Notes: a model not told the origin generated them from the sequence alone. Shown: positions 45,506 to 56,500, counted from the stretch's first letter. The stretch: 64,000 bases of DNA from Flavipsychrobacter stenotrophus (GCF_002954265.1 NZ_PPSL01000005.1:344013-408012), one strand, 5' to 3'. Numbers and translations are program-made.

Positions 45506-46228
45506 ATGAAACTAGAAATACTCTACGAAGACGACGACCTCATAATTGTAAATAAACCATCAGGACTATTGGTGATTCCAGATCGTTTTGATGCTACACT
45601 ACCTAGTCTCAACAAAATGCTGGAAGCCAAATATGATCAACGCATATGGGTAGCGCATCGGTTAGATAAAGACACAAGTGGCGTTATTTGTTTTGCTAAA
45701 AACGAAGCCGCACACAAGTACCTCTCTACCATATTTATGGAACGAGAGGTAAGTAAATTTTATGCAGGCCTGGTTACCGGCATAGTAGTGCCCGAAGAAG
45801 GACGTATAGAGAACCTCATTGCCGAGCACCCCGCGGTGTATGGTAAAATGATAGTATCGAGAAAAGAAGGCAAAATGTCTGTTACCGATTATCGCGTTTC
45901 TGAACAATGGCCGTTATATGCCCTCATGCAGTTTCAGATCCATACCGGCCGTACCCACCAGATAAGAGTACACATGCAGTACCTCGGTCACCCGCTGGTA
46001 TGCGATGAATTGTATGGCGATGGCAAACCATTTTATGTATCTACCATCAAGCGTCGTTACAACATGGCCAAGCATGAGGAAGAAGAAAGACCTTTGCTGA
46101 ACCGCGTAGCGCTGCACGCCTACAGGCTTGAATTTGAAACCGTGGCCGGCAAACTGATTACAGCCGATGCACCATTACCAAAAGATATGGCAGCAACAGT
46201 AAATCAATTGAATAAGTGGTGTAAGTGA
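45506..46228 (+). CDS. RluA-family pseudouridine synthase
   Basis: A 240-residue RNA pseudouridine synthase without an S4 domain. The catalytic Asp is in VAHRLDKDTSGVICFAKN; the N-terminal IVNKPSGLLVIPD and the C-terminal FQIHTGRTHQIRVHMQYLGH motifs confirm the RluA group. It probably modifies rRNA (or tRNA); which uridine cannot be said. It lies in an apparent operon with ybeY, fitting a ribosome-maturation role. Confidence 0.93.
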   Translation: MKLEILYEDDDLIIVNKPSGLLVIPDRFDATLPSLNKMLEAKYDQRIWVAHRLDKDTSGVICFAKNEAAHKYLSTIFMEREVSKFYAGLVTGIVVPEEGRIENLIAEHPAVYGKMIVSRKEGKMSVTDYRVSEQWPLYALMQFQIHTGRTHQIRVHMQYLGHPLVCDELYGDGKPFYVSTIKRRYNMAKHEEEERPLLNRVALHAYRLEFETVAGKLITADAPLPKDMAATVNQLNKWCK

Positions 46229-46364
46229 GTCGTAGGTGGTAAGTCATAAGTCGTAAGTTTCCGAAGGAAACAATTGTGACTTACCACTTGCAACTAATTA
46301 AACCTGCACCATTACAAAGCAATTATCAGACGGACTTATTACTTACGACTTACAAATCACGACT
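46229..46364. repeat. inverted-repeat intergenic element
   Basis: GTGGTAAGTCA (46236-46246) faces its inverse TGACTTACCAC (46277-46287) around a TTTCC/GGAAA hairpin, and a further ACTTACGACTTAC near 46340 is the inverse of AAGTCGTAAGT near 46247. No T-tract, so not an obvious terminator. Confidence 0.55.
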
Positions 46365-46697
46365 ATGTTAACCGTTTCCCTCGATTCTATAAAACTTCTT
46401 GCCCCACACGGACTCTATCCGCAGGAGCACATATTGGGCAATTCATTTGAGGTGGATGTAGACGTGAACCTGCCTGATGCCCAGCCATGGCCCTTTGCCG
46501 ACTATACCTTGATACAACAGACCGTAACTAAGATATTCAATAAAGAAGGGCAGTTGCTGGAATCATTTGTATACAATATTCACAGTGCTTTAAAGGAACT
46601 TTTCCCCGTGTCTATTACAGTAAGAGTTGCCGTAAGAAAACTGAATCCTCCTATGCCGGGCGTTGTTGGCTATGCGCAGGTGTGTTATGAAAAATAG
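46365..46697 (+). CDS. folB: dihydroneopterin aldolase
   Basis: A 110-residue FolB-type aldolase of folate synthesis, converting dihydroneopterin to hydroxymethyl-dihydropterin and glycolaldehyde. The start VSLDSIKLLAPHGLYPQEHI matches the family (LxxGxHGxxxxE), and the end VAVRKLNPPMPGVVGYA carries the conserved Lys and the Pro-rich loop. YTLIQQTVTKIF corresponds to the substrate-binding Tyr region. Other folate genes are not nearby. Confidence 0.93.
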   Translation: MLTVSLDSIKLLAPHGLYPQEHILGNSFEVDVDVNLPDAQPWPFADYTLIQQTVTKIFNKEGQLLESFVYNIHSALKELFPVSITVRVAVRKLNPPMPGVVGYAQVCYEK

Positions 46698-46717
46698 ACC
46701 CAACAACTGGATTTGAT

Positions 46718-47278
46718 CTATTCCGTGGCATAAATCTCCTCTAGGAGTTGTACTACTTGTTGCGTGGTCATTTTCCAGGTATTTATGGTAAGGGTTTTAA
46801 ATGCAGGTTCATTGCAAGCACACTTCGACGCCGCGCATAATTGAACTATATTCACAGAATCGCTGTAAGCACGCCATATGGTGTAGCCATGGGTGTTATC
46901 TGTCTTTATTAATTCTGTTTTCTGGTGCAGGCTTTCCTTCATGTATTTTGTCTCCCATTCACAATAAGCATTCGAGAATGTAGCCCCACTCATCCCCTCC
47001 TTATAAAATTCCAGTTTTCGCGCTGAGCCTATCGCTACACCCAACCGCAGGGAATCGGCCCTTCTGAAATATTGCTGTCTGCTCGGATGGTTGTACGCAC
47101 CTTCCCTCCACTTACCCTTCATTGTCACACTACCGTAGGGAAAGACCATGTAGGTGGTCTTATCCGACTTTTTATCGTAGTTGACACTGGTCATTGTAAT
47201 AGTAGACTTCTTGCGTGCTGTACCACACGAGATAAGAGCAATAAACAATACCAAAAAAATACGCGGAAAAGAATTCAT
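46718..47278 (-). CDS. lipoprotein of unknown function
   Basis: A 186-residue protein with lipoprotein leader (FLVLFIALISC, Cys ~18). The mature sequence has a block GATFSNAYCEWETKYMKESL and two later Cys in CAASKCACNEPAFKTLT. No family recognised. It converges with folB, with 20 bases between the stops. Confidence 0.7.
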   Translation of the reverse strand: MNSFPRIFLVLFIALISCGTARKKSTITMTSVNYDKKSDKTTYMVFPYGSVTMKGKWREGAYNHPSRQQYFRRADSLRLGVAIGSARKLEFYKEGMSGATFSNAYCEWETKYMKESLHQKTELIKTDNTHGYTIWRAYSDSVNIVQLCAASKCACNEPAFKTLTINTWKMTTQQVVQLLEEIYATE

Positions 47279-47401
47279 AGCCTAAAAATTTCGACCAAAG
47301 TACTACAGTCAACAATAGAAAAAGGGTATGTGTTTCGCCGGCAATTAAATTTTGATCTATGTCAAAACGAGGATTATATCAACCATTGTCAAATTGTCAA
47401 A

Positions 47402-48472
47402 TTACTTCTTCCTCTTCGCTCTTTCATACTGCGGTGGCCATGGCATATCCTCATACTCCAACTCACGTGCTGCACGAAGTGGGAAGTAAGGATCGCGCAA
47501 TAGTTCACGCGCCATAAAAATAAGGTCGGCCTGTTCATTTTGTAAGATTTCCTCGGCCTGTTCCGGAGTGGTAATAATACCCACGGCACCTGTCATTATA
47601 CCTGCTTTGCGCACTGCCTCTGCAAAAGGCACCTGGTAGTTGGGCTTAGCGGCTATTTTAGCATAAGACACTACCCCACCCGATGAACAATCCATTACAT
47701 CAACACCTTGTTCTTTTAAGATCAGCGCCAGCTTCACAGAGTCGTCAACAGTCCACCCGCCATCAACCCAGTCGCTTGCTGATATGCGGAGAAATAACGG
47801 CAATGTATCCGGCCATTCCGACTTAACTGCATCTATTACTTCCATTAAAAATCTGCACCTGTTTTCAAAAGAACCACCATATTCATCAGTACGATCATTA
47901 GACAATGGCGACATAAACTCATTGACAAGATAACCATGTGCACCATGTATCTCTATTACTTTAAATCCCGCTTTCAGTGCCCGCTTAGCTGCATCTTTAA
48001 ACGCAGTTACTATTCGCTGTATGCCTTCGATGGTTAACGCCACCGGATGAGAATAGTCATCAGCAAAAGGAACAGCACTTGGCGCCACCGTCTGCCAGCC
48101 GCCATCTGCTTCCGCGATCAGTTTATTCCCCATCCATGGCGATGTCATACTCGATTTTCTGCCTGCATGTGCCAGTTGTATGCCCGGCACAGCGCCTTGT
48201 TGCTCTATGAACTGAGTGATGCGTTTAAACCCATCTATATGTTCATCTTTCCAAAGACCCAGATCCTGCGGAGATATTCGTCCCTCATGTGTCACAGCAG
48301 TTGCTTCCGTAAACACCAACCCTGCGCCACCTACAGCCCGGCTACCCAGGTGCACCAGGTGCCAGTCGTTAGTAAAGCCATCTACAGCAGAATACTGGCA
48401 CATAGGTGACACCACAATACGGTTCTTTAATGTGATACTTCTTATTACGAGCGGAGAAAATAACTTGGTCAT
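47402..48472 (-). CDS. NADH:flavin oxidoreductase, old yellow enzyme (YqjM-like)
   Basis: A 356-residue FMN TIM-barrel enzyme from ATG 48472, preferred because MTKLFSPLVIRSITLKNRIV is the family start (the open frame extends to 48634). SPMCQYSA carries the YqjM-type redox-tuning Cys; IQLAHAGRKSS the substrate-binding His; FKVIEIHGAHGYLVNEFMSP and YGGSFENRCRF are classic blocks; WPPQYERA near the end holds the Arg finger region. These enzymes reduce activated C=C bonds with NAD(P)H. The divergent neighbour is a nitroreductase, another flavoenzyme, possibly a shared xenobiotic or oxidative-stress role. Confidence 0.94.
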   Translation of the reverse strand: MTKLFSPLVIRSITLKNRIVVSPMCQYSAVDGFTNDWHLVHLGSRAVGGAGLVFTEATAVTHEGRISPQDLGLWKDEHIDGFKRITQFIEQQGAVPGIQLAHAGRKSSMTSPWMGNKLIAEADGGWQTVAPSAVPFADDYSHPVALTIEGIQRIVTAFKDAAKRALKAGFKVIEIHGAHGYLVNEFMSPLSNDRTDEYGGSFENRCRFLMEVIDAVKSEWPDTLPLFLRISASDWVDGGWTVDDSVKLALILKEQGVDVMDCSSGGVVSYAKIAAKPNYQVPFAEAVRKAGIMTGAVGIITTPEQAEEILQNEQADLIFMARELLRDPYFPLRAARELEYEDMPWPPQYERAKRKK

Positions 48473-48647
48473 GGTAAAAATAGTATGCGGCTTTCTTTCG
48501 CACATTGAAGGTAAGCAATTACCATCTTTCCTATTTTTCAAATTAACAACCTTGCATATCTTATCCCATATCAATTGTCGAATTGCCAAATTATCGAATT
48601 GCCAAATTAGCTCATTCCATAACATTCCTTCCACATTCTATCATATT

Positions 48648-48690
48648 ACCCATTGAGTCATTGAGCAATTAAGCCATTGAGCCATTACCT
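48648..48690. repeat. ATTGAGCCATT-type short tandem repeat
   Basis: Four near-copies of CATTGAGYCATTGAGCAATTAA units immediately before the nitroreductase gene. Similar strings occur at 15443-15478 and 58236-58282. Confidence 0.5.
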
Positions 48691-48693
48691 TTG
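48686..48693 (+). promoter_or_regulatory. -7 box placed for a leaderless nitroreductase mRNA
   Basis: TACCTTTG followed by CTCC and the ATG at 48698. With a -7 element here transcription would start at or within a base or two of the ATG. A TTG at 48661-48663 is 22 bases upstream of the box, longer than the ideal 19. Confidence 0.5.
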
Positions 48694-48697
48694 CTCC

Positions 48698-49288
48698 ATG
48701 ACAAACAACAAATTTGCAGCAGTTGCAGATGTAATAAGGAACAGGCGTTCCGTTGGTGGCGCCAAGATGAACGGACAGAAAATTGCTGATGAAACGGTGA
48801 TGGAATTATTGGAATTAGCTCATTGGGCACCTACCCATGGCCGCACAGAACCATGGCAGTTCTTTGTGTATACAGGCGAGGCTTTATTACAATTCGGGCT
48901 GGATCACGGTAATCTTTACTGGAATAATACACCAGAAGAAACCCGCATGCAGTCTATTAAAGAGAAGTTGGAGAACAATATTAAAAAAGTGTCTCACATG
49001 GTAGTATCTGTAATGAAGAGAGGCACTAATGAAAAGATACCGCATATAGAAGAAGTTGCCGCAGCATCGGCCGCTATACAGAATATCCTTTTAGGTGCTT
49101 CGGCACAAGGCATTGCGTCGTTCTGGAGCACCGGTGGTATGACTTTGAAGCCCGCCATGAAAGAACATCTTGGCCTGGGTAGTGAAGACGTAGTGCTGGG
49201 ACTTATCTTCCTCGGCTATACCGACGAACCGACAAAACCCGGCGTCCGCAATAGCACTCCGGCAGATAAGGTTAAATGGATGAACTAA
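48698..49288 (+). CDS. nitroreductase family flavoprotein (YdjA-like)
   Basis: From ATG 48698, 196 residues (an upstream ATG at 48677 adds seven residues unlike the family). VIRNRRSVGG is the FMN-binding Arg motif; AHWAPTHGRTEPWQFFVYTG is the conserved second block; ASAQGIASFWSTGG and GLIFLGYTDEP close the fold. It reduces nitro-compounds, quinones or enones with NAD(P)H. It is divergent from the old yellow enzyme gene. Confidence 0.92.
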   Translation: MTNNKFAAVADVIRNRRSVGGAKMNGQKIADETVMELLELAHWAPTHGRTEPWQFFVYTGEALLQFGLDHGNLYWNNTPEETRMQSIKEKLENNIKKVSHMVVSVMKRGTNEKIPHIEEVAAASAAIQNILLGASAQGIASFWSTGGMTLKPAMKEHLGLGSEDVVLGLIFLGYTDEPTKPGVRNSTPADKVKWMN

Positions 49289-49362
49289 GACCGATTTCCC
49301 TCAGATTTGACAACTTTTCAAAAGGTTGTCAAATCTTCCACCACAATAGCATTAGTATACCG

Positions 49363-50136
49363 CTAATCCTTATCATCTTCCTCACCTTCCTCTTTGTCTT
49401 TATCTTTCGGTGTCTTGCCATCTTCCTCCGTTGGCGGAGCTTTTTTAGCATTAGGATTACCGCTCGATGTAGGCCTTTCAGCCGGTGCCGGCTTTTGTAC
49501 TACCGGAGTTCTGGCTTGTGGTTTGGGAGCTGGCTCTGGCTCTCTGGCGGCGGGTGCTGGCTGCGTTTCCTGGTCCGAGTCTGCTTTTTTCTTATATAGT
49601 TGCGTGGGGCGCTGATAGGCGGGCTTTGGAGCCATCGGTGGCGGTGCTATATCAATTCCGTTCTTTGCTGCAAATGCCCTTCTTTCCCTGTTCAATCTGG
49701 TTAACAGTTCCCGCTCAGGAATACCCTCCTGTGTCAACCTGTCTTTGCAGGCACTTACCTCTGCCTCACTCGACCCGGAGCTTAAACTCTCAAAAGGAAC
49801 AAATCCTTTTTTTACATAGATCTTTTCAAATTCAAACAAAGCTGAGGCTGCTGCACATAAACTATCGCCTCCTTCCACTCCGCTTGGCTTCTTGTATGAT
49901 TTTGCCTGCTTGTCTGCATATTCTTCAAGATACTTACGGAATGGCACCAGTGACTTGTACCGCTTGTCTCCATCCGATTGGTCCTGAAATTCATGTTTCC
50001 ACATCACTGCCAGGAGATACAATGTGTCTGTAGACCCGGTTATGCGGTCATTCAATTCTTCTGCAGTTTGTGCAAAAGACAAGTGCGGAAACATAAAGAG
50101 GAGTACTAACCCCAATGCATATAATGATCTCCTCAT
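49363..50136 (-). CDS. secreted protein with Pro/Lys/Glu-rich tail
   Basis: A 257-residue protein with a signal peptide (LGLVLLFMFPHLSFA then Q). Residues ~25-165 are predicted helical, with two Cys (LCAAAS; SACKDRL), and no family is recognised. The last ~85 residues are low-complexity: Pro/Ala-rich with repeated APKP/APAE-type units, then strongly charged (EDGKTPKDKDKEEGEEDDKD). Such a tail is likely disordered and could span the periplasm or peptidoglycan. It converges with the nitroreductase gene. Confidence 0.7.
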   Translation of the reverse strand: MRRSLYALGLVLLFMFPHLSFAQTAEELNDRITGSTDTLYLLAVMWKHEFQDQSDGDKRYKSLVPFRKYLEEYADKQAKSYKKPSGVEGGDSLCAAASALFEFEKIYVKKGFVPFESLSSGSSEAEVSACKDRLTQEGIPERELLTRLNRERRAFAAKNGIDIAPPPMAPKPAYQRPTQLYKKKADSDQETQPAPAAREPEPAPKPQARTPVVQKPAPAERPTSSGNPNAKKAPPTEEDGKTPKDKDKEEGEEDDKD

Positions 50137-50315
50137 AACCCTTATTATAAAACAAAGCTAAGTATTCATAGGTCAATTAGGCAAAAGAGAGGCTACAATT
50201 TAAAAACATGCGTTTACTGTCACCAGGTTTACCCGATCATATATCATATCTATACCCGTAAATACAAATACAATCTTTCTTAACCCACGGTTTTAGTTAC
50301 TTTTGGCATCTTATT

Positions 50316-51299
50316 ATGATACTAGTCACCGGGGCAAGCGGTTTTCTTGGAAAACACTTAGTGCGCAGATTATCAGCGCAGGGTGAGCCCGTACGTGCGC
50401 TTTATCATAATAATCCCCCCTCTGAAACTGACAAAGCACTGCCCAATATACAATGGCAAAAAGCCGATCTACTCGATGTATTTGATGTAGAAGAAGTAAT
50501 GCAGGGTGTTACGCACATATATCATTGCGCGGCTATTGTTTCTTTTCAGCCATCCGGCCATCAACAAATGCTGCATTTCAATCCCGAGAGTACTGCTAAC
50601 ATCGTCAATCAGGCTATTGAACAGGGCATAACTAAAATGGTGTATGTAAGTTCGGTAGCGGCTTTGGGCCGGTCGGGCGCCATTCAGAAAGAAATAACCG
50701 AGGATGAAGAATGGGGTGAGAGTGGCTACAATTCTGCATACGGCATCAGTAAGTACATGGCCGAAACAGAAGTATGGCGGGGCATAGGCGAGGGACTTAA
50801 TGCAGTAATAGTCAACCCTGGTATTATTCTGGGTGAAGGTGATTTTAACGAAGGATCTGCCGAATTGATGAAGGTAGCTTTCAGCGAATTCCCTTTCTAT
50901 ACAAAAGGAGTAAATGGCTGGGTGGATGTGCAGGACGTGGCAACACTGTTATGCGAACTCATGCGCTCTGAACATGAAGCTGAACGGTACATAATTAGCG
51001 CAGGCAATTATTCTTACTACAAGATATTTACACTCATGGCCGGGGCACTTGGCAAAAAGCCACCGCATATTCATGCTAATTCATTTATTACCAGTTTAAT
51101 ATGGCGCTGGGGTAAGTTGCAAAGCATGTTTGGCAAACGTCCGCTTATTACTAAAGAAACCGCATCCAATGCGCACTCTACCTCTCTTTACAACAATAAA
51201 AAGCTGCTCTCCGCGCTCCCTTCATTTACTTACACATCTATAGAAGAAACCATACAAAGGATGGCCAAATCTTTCTTAAATGTGCATAACATAAAATAA
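50316..51299 (+). CDS. NAD-dependent epimerase/dehydratase (extended SDR)
   Basis: A 327-residue extended short-chain dehydrogenase. The NAD motif is ILVTGASGFLGKHLVRRL, and the catalytic Tyr/Lys lie in YGISKYMAE. TKMVYVSSVAALGRSG supplies the Ser. The substrate domain is not one of the common nucleotide-sugar types; the sequence is closer to the dihydroflavonol-reductase-like group. A TACTTTTG box at 50298-50305 is 10 bases before the ATG, so the mRNA leader would be very short. Confidence 0.9.
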   Translation: MILVTGASGFLGKHLVRRLSAQGEPVRALYHNNPPSETDKALPNIQWQKADLLDVFDVEEVMQGVTHIYHCAAIVSFQPSGHQQMLHFNPESTANIVNQAIEQGITKMVYVSSVAALGRSGAIQKEITEDEEWGESGYNSAYGISKYMAETEVWRGIGEGLNAVIVNPGIILGEGDFNEGSAELMKVAFSEFPFYTKGVNGWVDVQDVATLLCELMRSEHEAERYIISAGNYSYYKIFTLMAGALGKKPPHIHANSFITSLIWRWGKLQSMFGKRPLITKETASNAHSTSLYNNKKLLSALPSFTYTSIEETIQRMAKSFLNVHNIK

Positions 51300-51488
51300 A
51301 TATTTTTTCGTTTTTATAAAAAACAGTCGTAAACTTGCAAAACGGAAACAGCAATTTGTTCCATCCTTTTGTCCGGTTAGAGAAATTTCCCTTTTGATAA
51401 CTGCTCCAGAAAAACTTCATTGATAAGACAATCTATTTGTGTCATTATTGTTATTAGTTAATATATCTCAATCAGAAAAAATCAAGGC
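51300..51488. other. A+T-rich leader region of rho
   Basis: 189 bases with no clear terminator for the epimerase gene and no gene. rho is autoregulated in several bacteria through its leader; nothing in this sequence proves that here. Confidence 0.3.
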
Positions 51489-53420
51489 ATGCCTTACGAC
51501 ATCTTGCAATTAAATGATATGCTCATACCCGAGCTGTTAGACGTAGCCGACAATCTTAAAATTGATAATGCCCGCGGTTACGACAAACCAGCTCTCATCT
51601 ATAAAATACTCGATCAGCAGGCCCTTAATGATAAGTCAGGTGAAGACCAGGCAAAGAAAAAAAGAGCACCAAAAGCTAAGACAGCGCCTGTAGCCAAAAC
51701 GGCTGCTCCTGTTCAGAAAGCCGCTCCTATAGCTGCTCCTGCTCCGGAAATTAAGGAAGAAGTTGTTGCAGACACATCCGCAGATCTGTCAACAGAAAAG
51801 AAAAAAAGAGGACGTAAACCAAAAGAGCAGAACGAAGAAACACCTGCTACTCCGGTACTCACTCAAGAAACTCATACTCCTGCCGCTCAGCCCGCAGTTG
51901 CACCAACTCCCTCACCTGCACCCGCACAACCTATACAGGCAGCACAAGGTCAGGGTCAGCCAATGCAGCGCCGCGAACCTCGCCAGCACGAGCCAAGAAG
52001 AGAATTCAGACAAAACAGCAATAACCCCAACAATCCTAATCAGCCAAGGCAGTTCAACCAGCCTGCTCCTGCTCAACCAAGAACAGAAGCAACTGCAGCT
52101 ACATCTGCACCAACTCCCGCTCCTGCTCAGCCACTACCTGCAGCAGAAAGCAATGAGCCGGTAGTAGAAAGCACAGGTATTACAATGCCTACCGCCGATA
52201 CATCTGATGTTCAGGCAGCTGAAATTGAAAAGCCTGTTCAACCGCAGAACCAGCAGTTCAACCGCCCTCGTCGTGAAGAAAGGCAGACAAATTTCAATCT
52301 CGATTTCGATGGTATCGTAGCCAGTGAAGGTGTATTGGAAATGATGCCTGATGGCTATGGTTTCCTACGCAGCAGTGATTACAACTACCTCAGCTCACCC
52401 GATGATATTTATGTATCTCCATCTCAGATCAAGTTGTTTGGTTTGAAGACCGGTGACACAGTTAAAGGAACAGTAAGACCACCAAAAGAAGGTGAAAAAT
52501 ATTTCGCTCTTCTTAAGGTAGAAACCATAAATGGTAAGTTACCCGACGAGATCCGCGATCGCGTTCCTTTCGATTACCTGACTCCATTGTTCCCTTACGA
52601 AAAGCTGAACTTAACAACAACAGCAAGCAACTATAGCACACGTATCATGGACCTCTTTACCCCTATAGGTAAGGGCCAGCGGGGACTGATAGTAGCACAG
52701 CCAAAAACAGGTAAGACCATGTTGCTGAAGGAAGTGGCCAATGCTATTGCAGCCAACCACCCGGAAGTTTACCTGATGATAGTACTGGTAGATGAGCGTC
52801 CTGAGGAAGTTACAGATATGCAGCGTAGCGTACGTGCAGAGGTTATCGCATCGACATTCGATGAACCTGCTGATAAGCACGTAAAGGTGTCTACAATTGC
52901 TTTGCAGAAAGCTAAGCGACTGGTAGAAGTAGGCCACGATGTGGTTATCCTGCTCGACTCTATTACCCGACTGGCTCGTGCACACAACACTGTAGCGCCA
53001 TCAAGCGGTAAGGTATTAAGTGGAGGTGTGGAAGCAAACGCTATGCAAAAGCCAAAACAATTCTTTGGTGCGGCACGTAAAATAGAGAATGGTGGTTCAC
53101 TCACCATCCTGGCAACGGCCCTTATTGAAACAGGCTCTAAGATGGATGAAGTGATCTTTGAAGAATTCAAGGGTACCGGTAACATGGAGTTGCAGTTGGA
53201 TCGTAAACTATCTAACAAACGTATCTTCCCGGCTATCGACATTACTTCATCTTCTACACGTAGAGATGATCTGTTGATGGACAAGGACGTGCAGAACAAG
53301 ATGTGGCTGCTCCGCAATCATATCTCCGACATGAATGTTGACGAGGCAATGAACTTCCTCCTCAAACAAATGAAGGGCACCCGCAGCAACGAAGAATTCT
53401 TGGCGATAATGAACAAATAA
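51489..53420 (+). CDS. rho: transcription termination factor Rho with disordered insertion
   Basis: A 643-residue Rho helicase. A Rho_N helix bundle occupies residues ~1-45 ([20 protein letters not shown]). Residues ~50-275 are Ala/Pro/Gln/Lys-rich and disordered, with an RRE/RQH-rich patch. The RNA-binding domain begins [20 protein letters not shown]. The ATPase has P-loop [17 protein letters not shown] (~406), Walker [18 protein letters not shown]-loop [18 protein letters not shown] and secondary-channel block [20 protein letters not shown]. Standard Rho is about 420 residues; the insertion is typical for this phylum. A terminator hairpin follows. Confidence 0.96.
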   Translation: MPYDILQLNDMLIPELLDVADNLKIDNARGYDKPALIYKILDQQALNDKSGEDQAKKKRAPKAKTAPVAKTAAPVQKAAPIAAPAPEIKEEVVADTSADLSTEKKKRGRKPKEQNEETPATPVLTQETHTPAAQPAVAPTPSPAPAQPIQAAQGQGQPMQRREPRQHEPRREFRQNSNNPNNPNQPRQFNQPAPAQPRTEATAATSAPTPAPAQPLPAAESNEPVVESTGITMPTADTSDVQAAEIEKPVQPQNQQFNRPRREERQTNFNLDFDGIVASEGVLEMMPDGYGFLRSSDYNYLSSPDDIYVSPSQIKLFGLKTGDTVKGTVRPPKEGEKYFALLKVETINGKLPDEIRDRVPFDYLTPLFPYEKLNLTTTASNYSTRIMDLFTPIGKGQRGLIVAQPKTGKTMLLKEVANAIAANHPEVYLMIVLVDERPEEVTDMQRSVRAEVIASTFDEPADKHVKVSTIALQKAKRLVEVGHDVVILLDSITRLARAHNTVAPSSGKVLSGGVEANAMQKPKQFFGAARKIENGGSLTILATALIETGSKMDEVIFEEFKGTGNMELQLDRKLSNKRIFPAIDITSSSTRRDDLLMDKDVQNKMWLLRNHISDMNVDEAMNFLLKQMKGTRSNEEFLAIMNK

Positions 53421-53445
53421 GACAACATCATTTACCATTTATACA

Positions 53446-53480
53446 ACAGGCAATTACGAAAGTAGTTGCCTGTTTTTTTA
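53446..53480 (+). terminator. terminator of rho
   Basis: ACAGGCAA(C)TAC...GTAGTTGCCTGT stem with TTTTTTTA. The rho gene itself therefore seems to end at an intrinsic terminator. Confidence 0.85.
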
Positions 53481-53571
53481 ATAAAAACTATGCATTAATT
53501 GTAGGCGCTTGTTTTTCCCACCACCACTTCCCTCCGGCTCCCATTAATCACTAAAAAAAACTATATTTGCT

Positions 53572-53579
53572 TTTCATAG
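53572..53579 (+). promoter_or_regulatory. -7 box for SprB-repeat gene
   Basis: TATATTTG fits TAnnTTTG, 12 bases before the ATG. No TTG stands at the ideal -33 distance. Confidence 0.4.
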
Positions 53580-53591
53580 TTATCATCTGAA

Positions 53592-56500
53592 ATGTCATCT
53601 TTTTTACGCTCATATATAAGAGTGGTCGGCTTGCTGTCTGTTCTTTTCCTATCATCTGTATCATCATATGCATCGCATATTTTCGGTATGGATCTTTACT
53701 ATACCAATATAGGTGGTAATGTTTATACCATTACACTTGCTGTCTACGGAGACTGCTCAGGAGGTTCATTTTTCAACCTATCCACCTCGTCTCCCACAAT
53801 TGAAATTTACAATGGCAATACCTTTCTCAATAATCTTTCGTTAACGGTACAGCCTCCCAGCAATGGTATCGAAGTTTCACCGGTATGTCCGGCGCAGGCA
53901 GGCAATACCACATGTACCAACATTACCAGCACCCTACCCGGCATAAAAAAGTTTATCTACTCCGGTAATGTTACCCTACCATCAACCTCTACGGTCTGGC
54001 GCTTCCTGTTCAATGGCAATATGGGTGGCACTTCCTCAGCAGGCAGAAGTAATAGTATTACTAATGTCAACATACCTGGCGGTGGTTCTACCATACAACT
54101 GATAGACACGCTGAATAATACCATCGGAGGTAATTCCAGTGCTCAATATAATACCATCCCTACTCCGTACTTCTGTGTCAATACACCTGCCAATTATAAT
54201 CCTGCAGCAGTAGATCCGAATGGCGACGTACTTTCTTTCGATCTTGTTCCGGCTATTGATGCCGGCACTGGTGTAAGCGTAAACTACGTGTGGCCTTATA
54301 ATGCAGCAGCTCCGCTGGGTGTTAGCGCAGGTACTTTTTCATTCAGTAGCAGCAACGGACAATTATCATTTACACCCAACATTGCGCAGCGTGCCGATGT
54401 AGTATATAATGTACGTGAACTGGTAGGCGGCGTGCTTAAAGGTACCAGTCAAAGAGAGATGACCATAGTGGTACTCAGCCCTTGTTCCAACAATCCACCT
54501 ACAGGCAGTATGAGTGCGGCAAGCGGAGGCACAATTGTTGGTGCTACTCAACTAAATATCTGCAACAATGCAGGGCTGTTCACTTTCCATGTCAACCCTA
54601 CCGATGCAGATCTGGACACCATAACTATGACCAGTAGCGGCTTGCCGGCAGGAGCCACTTTTTCTGTCATCAACAACAGCACCATAGCACCGTTAGGTAC
54701 ATTCCAGTGGAACGCCAGCACAGCAACACCGGGCACCTATACGTTTTATATCACTTACCAGGATAGAGGCTGCCCTTTATCCAGCCGACAGTCCATAGCC
54801 TATACGATCAATATTCTCCCTGCCCCTACCGAAACAGTCACGCTCATTTCTGCTGCCACTTGCACTCGCAAGGCCGTATTTACGGTAACGCCGGGCACCA
54901 CATCATCTCCATATATTATCAGCATACTACAGGGAGCAACTACAGTACATAATTTCACGGGCGTTACAGGCACCATTACGGACAGTCTCCTTCCAGGTAC
55001 TTATACTATCCGCACCTACAACAGCGTTTCTTGCTATAAAGACACCACTGTAACGTTTGCATCACCGCCCTTACCTTCAGGCACATTTGTTATCAATCCA
55101 CCGTTGTGCCCCGGTGCACTTAATGGCTTTATCTCAGTAACAGGTATACTTGGCGTCAGTCCATATCAATATGCGCTTGGCACCGGCAGTTATGGCACTA
55201 CTGGTACTTTTACTGGGTTAGGCAGTGCTATTTACACGGTCCATATTAAGGACGTTAATGGCTGTATCAAAGACACTTCAGTATTACTCCCTTCTCCTGC
55301 CCCTATATTAGAGACGTTGAATATCCGCCGCTCCACTTGCAATGGTTATGCAAATGGCAGGGTAATTGTAAATGCATATAACAGTGTAGGGCCTTATACC
55401 TACGCTATTGGCGCAGGCCCTTATAGTACCAATGATACGTTCACCAATCTTACTGCCGGCACTTACACGTTCCACGTAATGAACGGAAATGGATGTATTG
55501 ATGATACAACTATTACTTTCGTCGATTCTCAATACCTGCATGCCTCGGTAAGTGTGCCACCTATATTATGTAACGGAGGAACTACATCGGTTACTATTAC
55601 AGGCATTGGTGGATTCGGCACACCTTATTCTTATGCTTATAATGCAGGTGGTTTTGGCCCGTTCAATTCATTTACACTCGGTGCCGGTAGCTATACGCTA
55701 CATGTTACAGATCCGCAAACGTGCTTCTTCGATACCATAATTTCACTTGTACAACCATCACCTGTTGTTATTACCACAGGTACTGTCGGTGTTGGTTGTT
55801 ATGGCGGCAATACCGGCATCATTACTGTAACTGCCAGCGGCGGCACTCCATCCTATACTTACGCGGTTGATGCAGGAACATATGGCACTTCCTCTACAAT
55901 TGGTGGACTGACAGCAGGGCCGCATACAGTAAATGTAAAAGACGCCAATAACTGTGTTTATTCTTCTACCGACACAATTATACAACCCACTGCTGTCTCT
56001 GCCGACTCTGTTATTATGCAGATACCGCTTTGTAATGGTGGCAATAACGGCATTGCCACTATCTATGCCTCAGGCGGTACACCTGGATATACTTATGCTA
56101 TCAATACAAGTACCTATGGCGCGTCAAATACTTTTACAGGGTTAACAGCCGGCACTTATACGCTGCATATAAAAGACGATAACGGCTGTATAAAAGATAC
56201 TATCGTTACCCTGGCCAATCCTCCGGGAATGACGCCGGGCGCAACTGTGGTACAATCACTCTGTCAAAACCTATCCAACGGTCAGGTTACACTTTCCGTA
56301 TCTGGCGGCACACCGGCCTACACTTATGCAGTCGGTGCCGGTACTTATTCCTCATCGCCTGTATTCGCAGCACTGGCAGCAGGTACTTATGTATTTCACA
56401 TTAAAGATGCCAACGGTTGTATTAAAGACACATCAGTAACAGTAACCAACACTACACATATCACAGGTACATTCCTGTTCACGCCTCCGCTTTGTAATGG

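Noticed and set aside
47072..47503. 143-residue plus-strand frame
   Set aside because: Spans the end of the lipoprotein gene, the gap and the end of the OYE gene; a shadow frame.
49485..50033. 182-residue frame antisense to the Pro/Lys-rich secreted protein
   Set aside because: The minus-strand gene has a clear signal peptide; the antisense product is Leu/Pro-rich noise.
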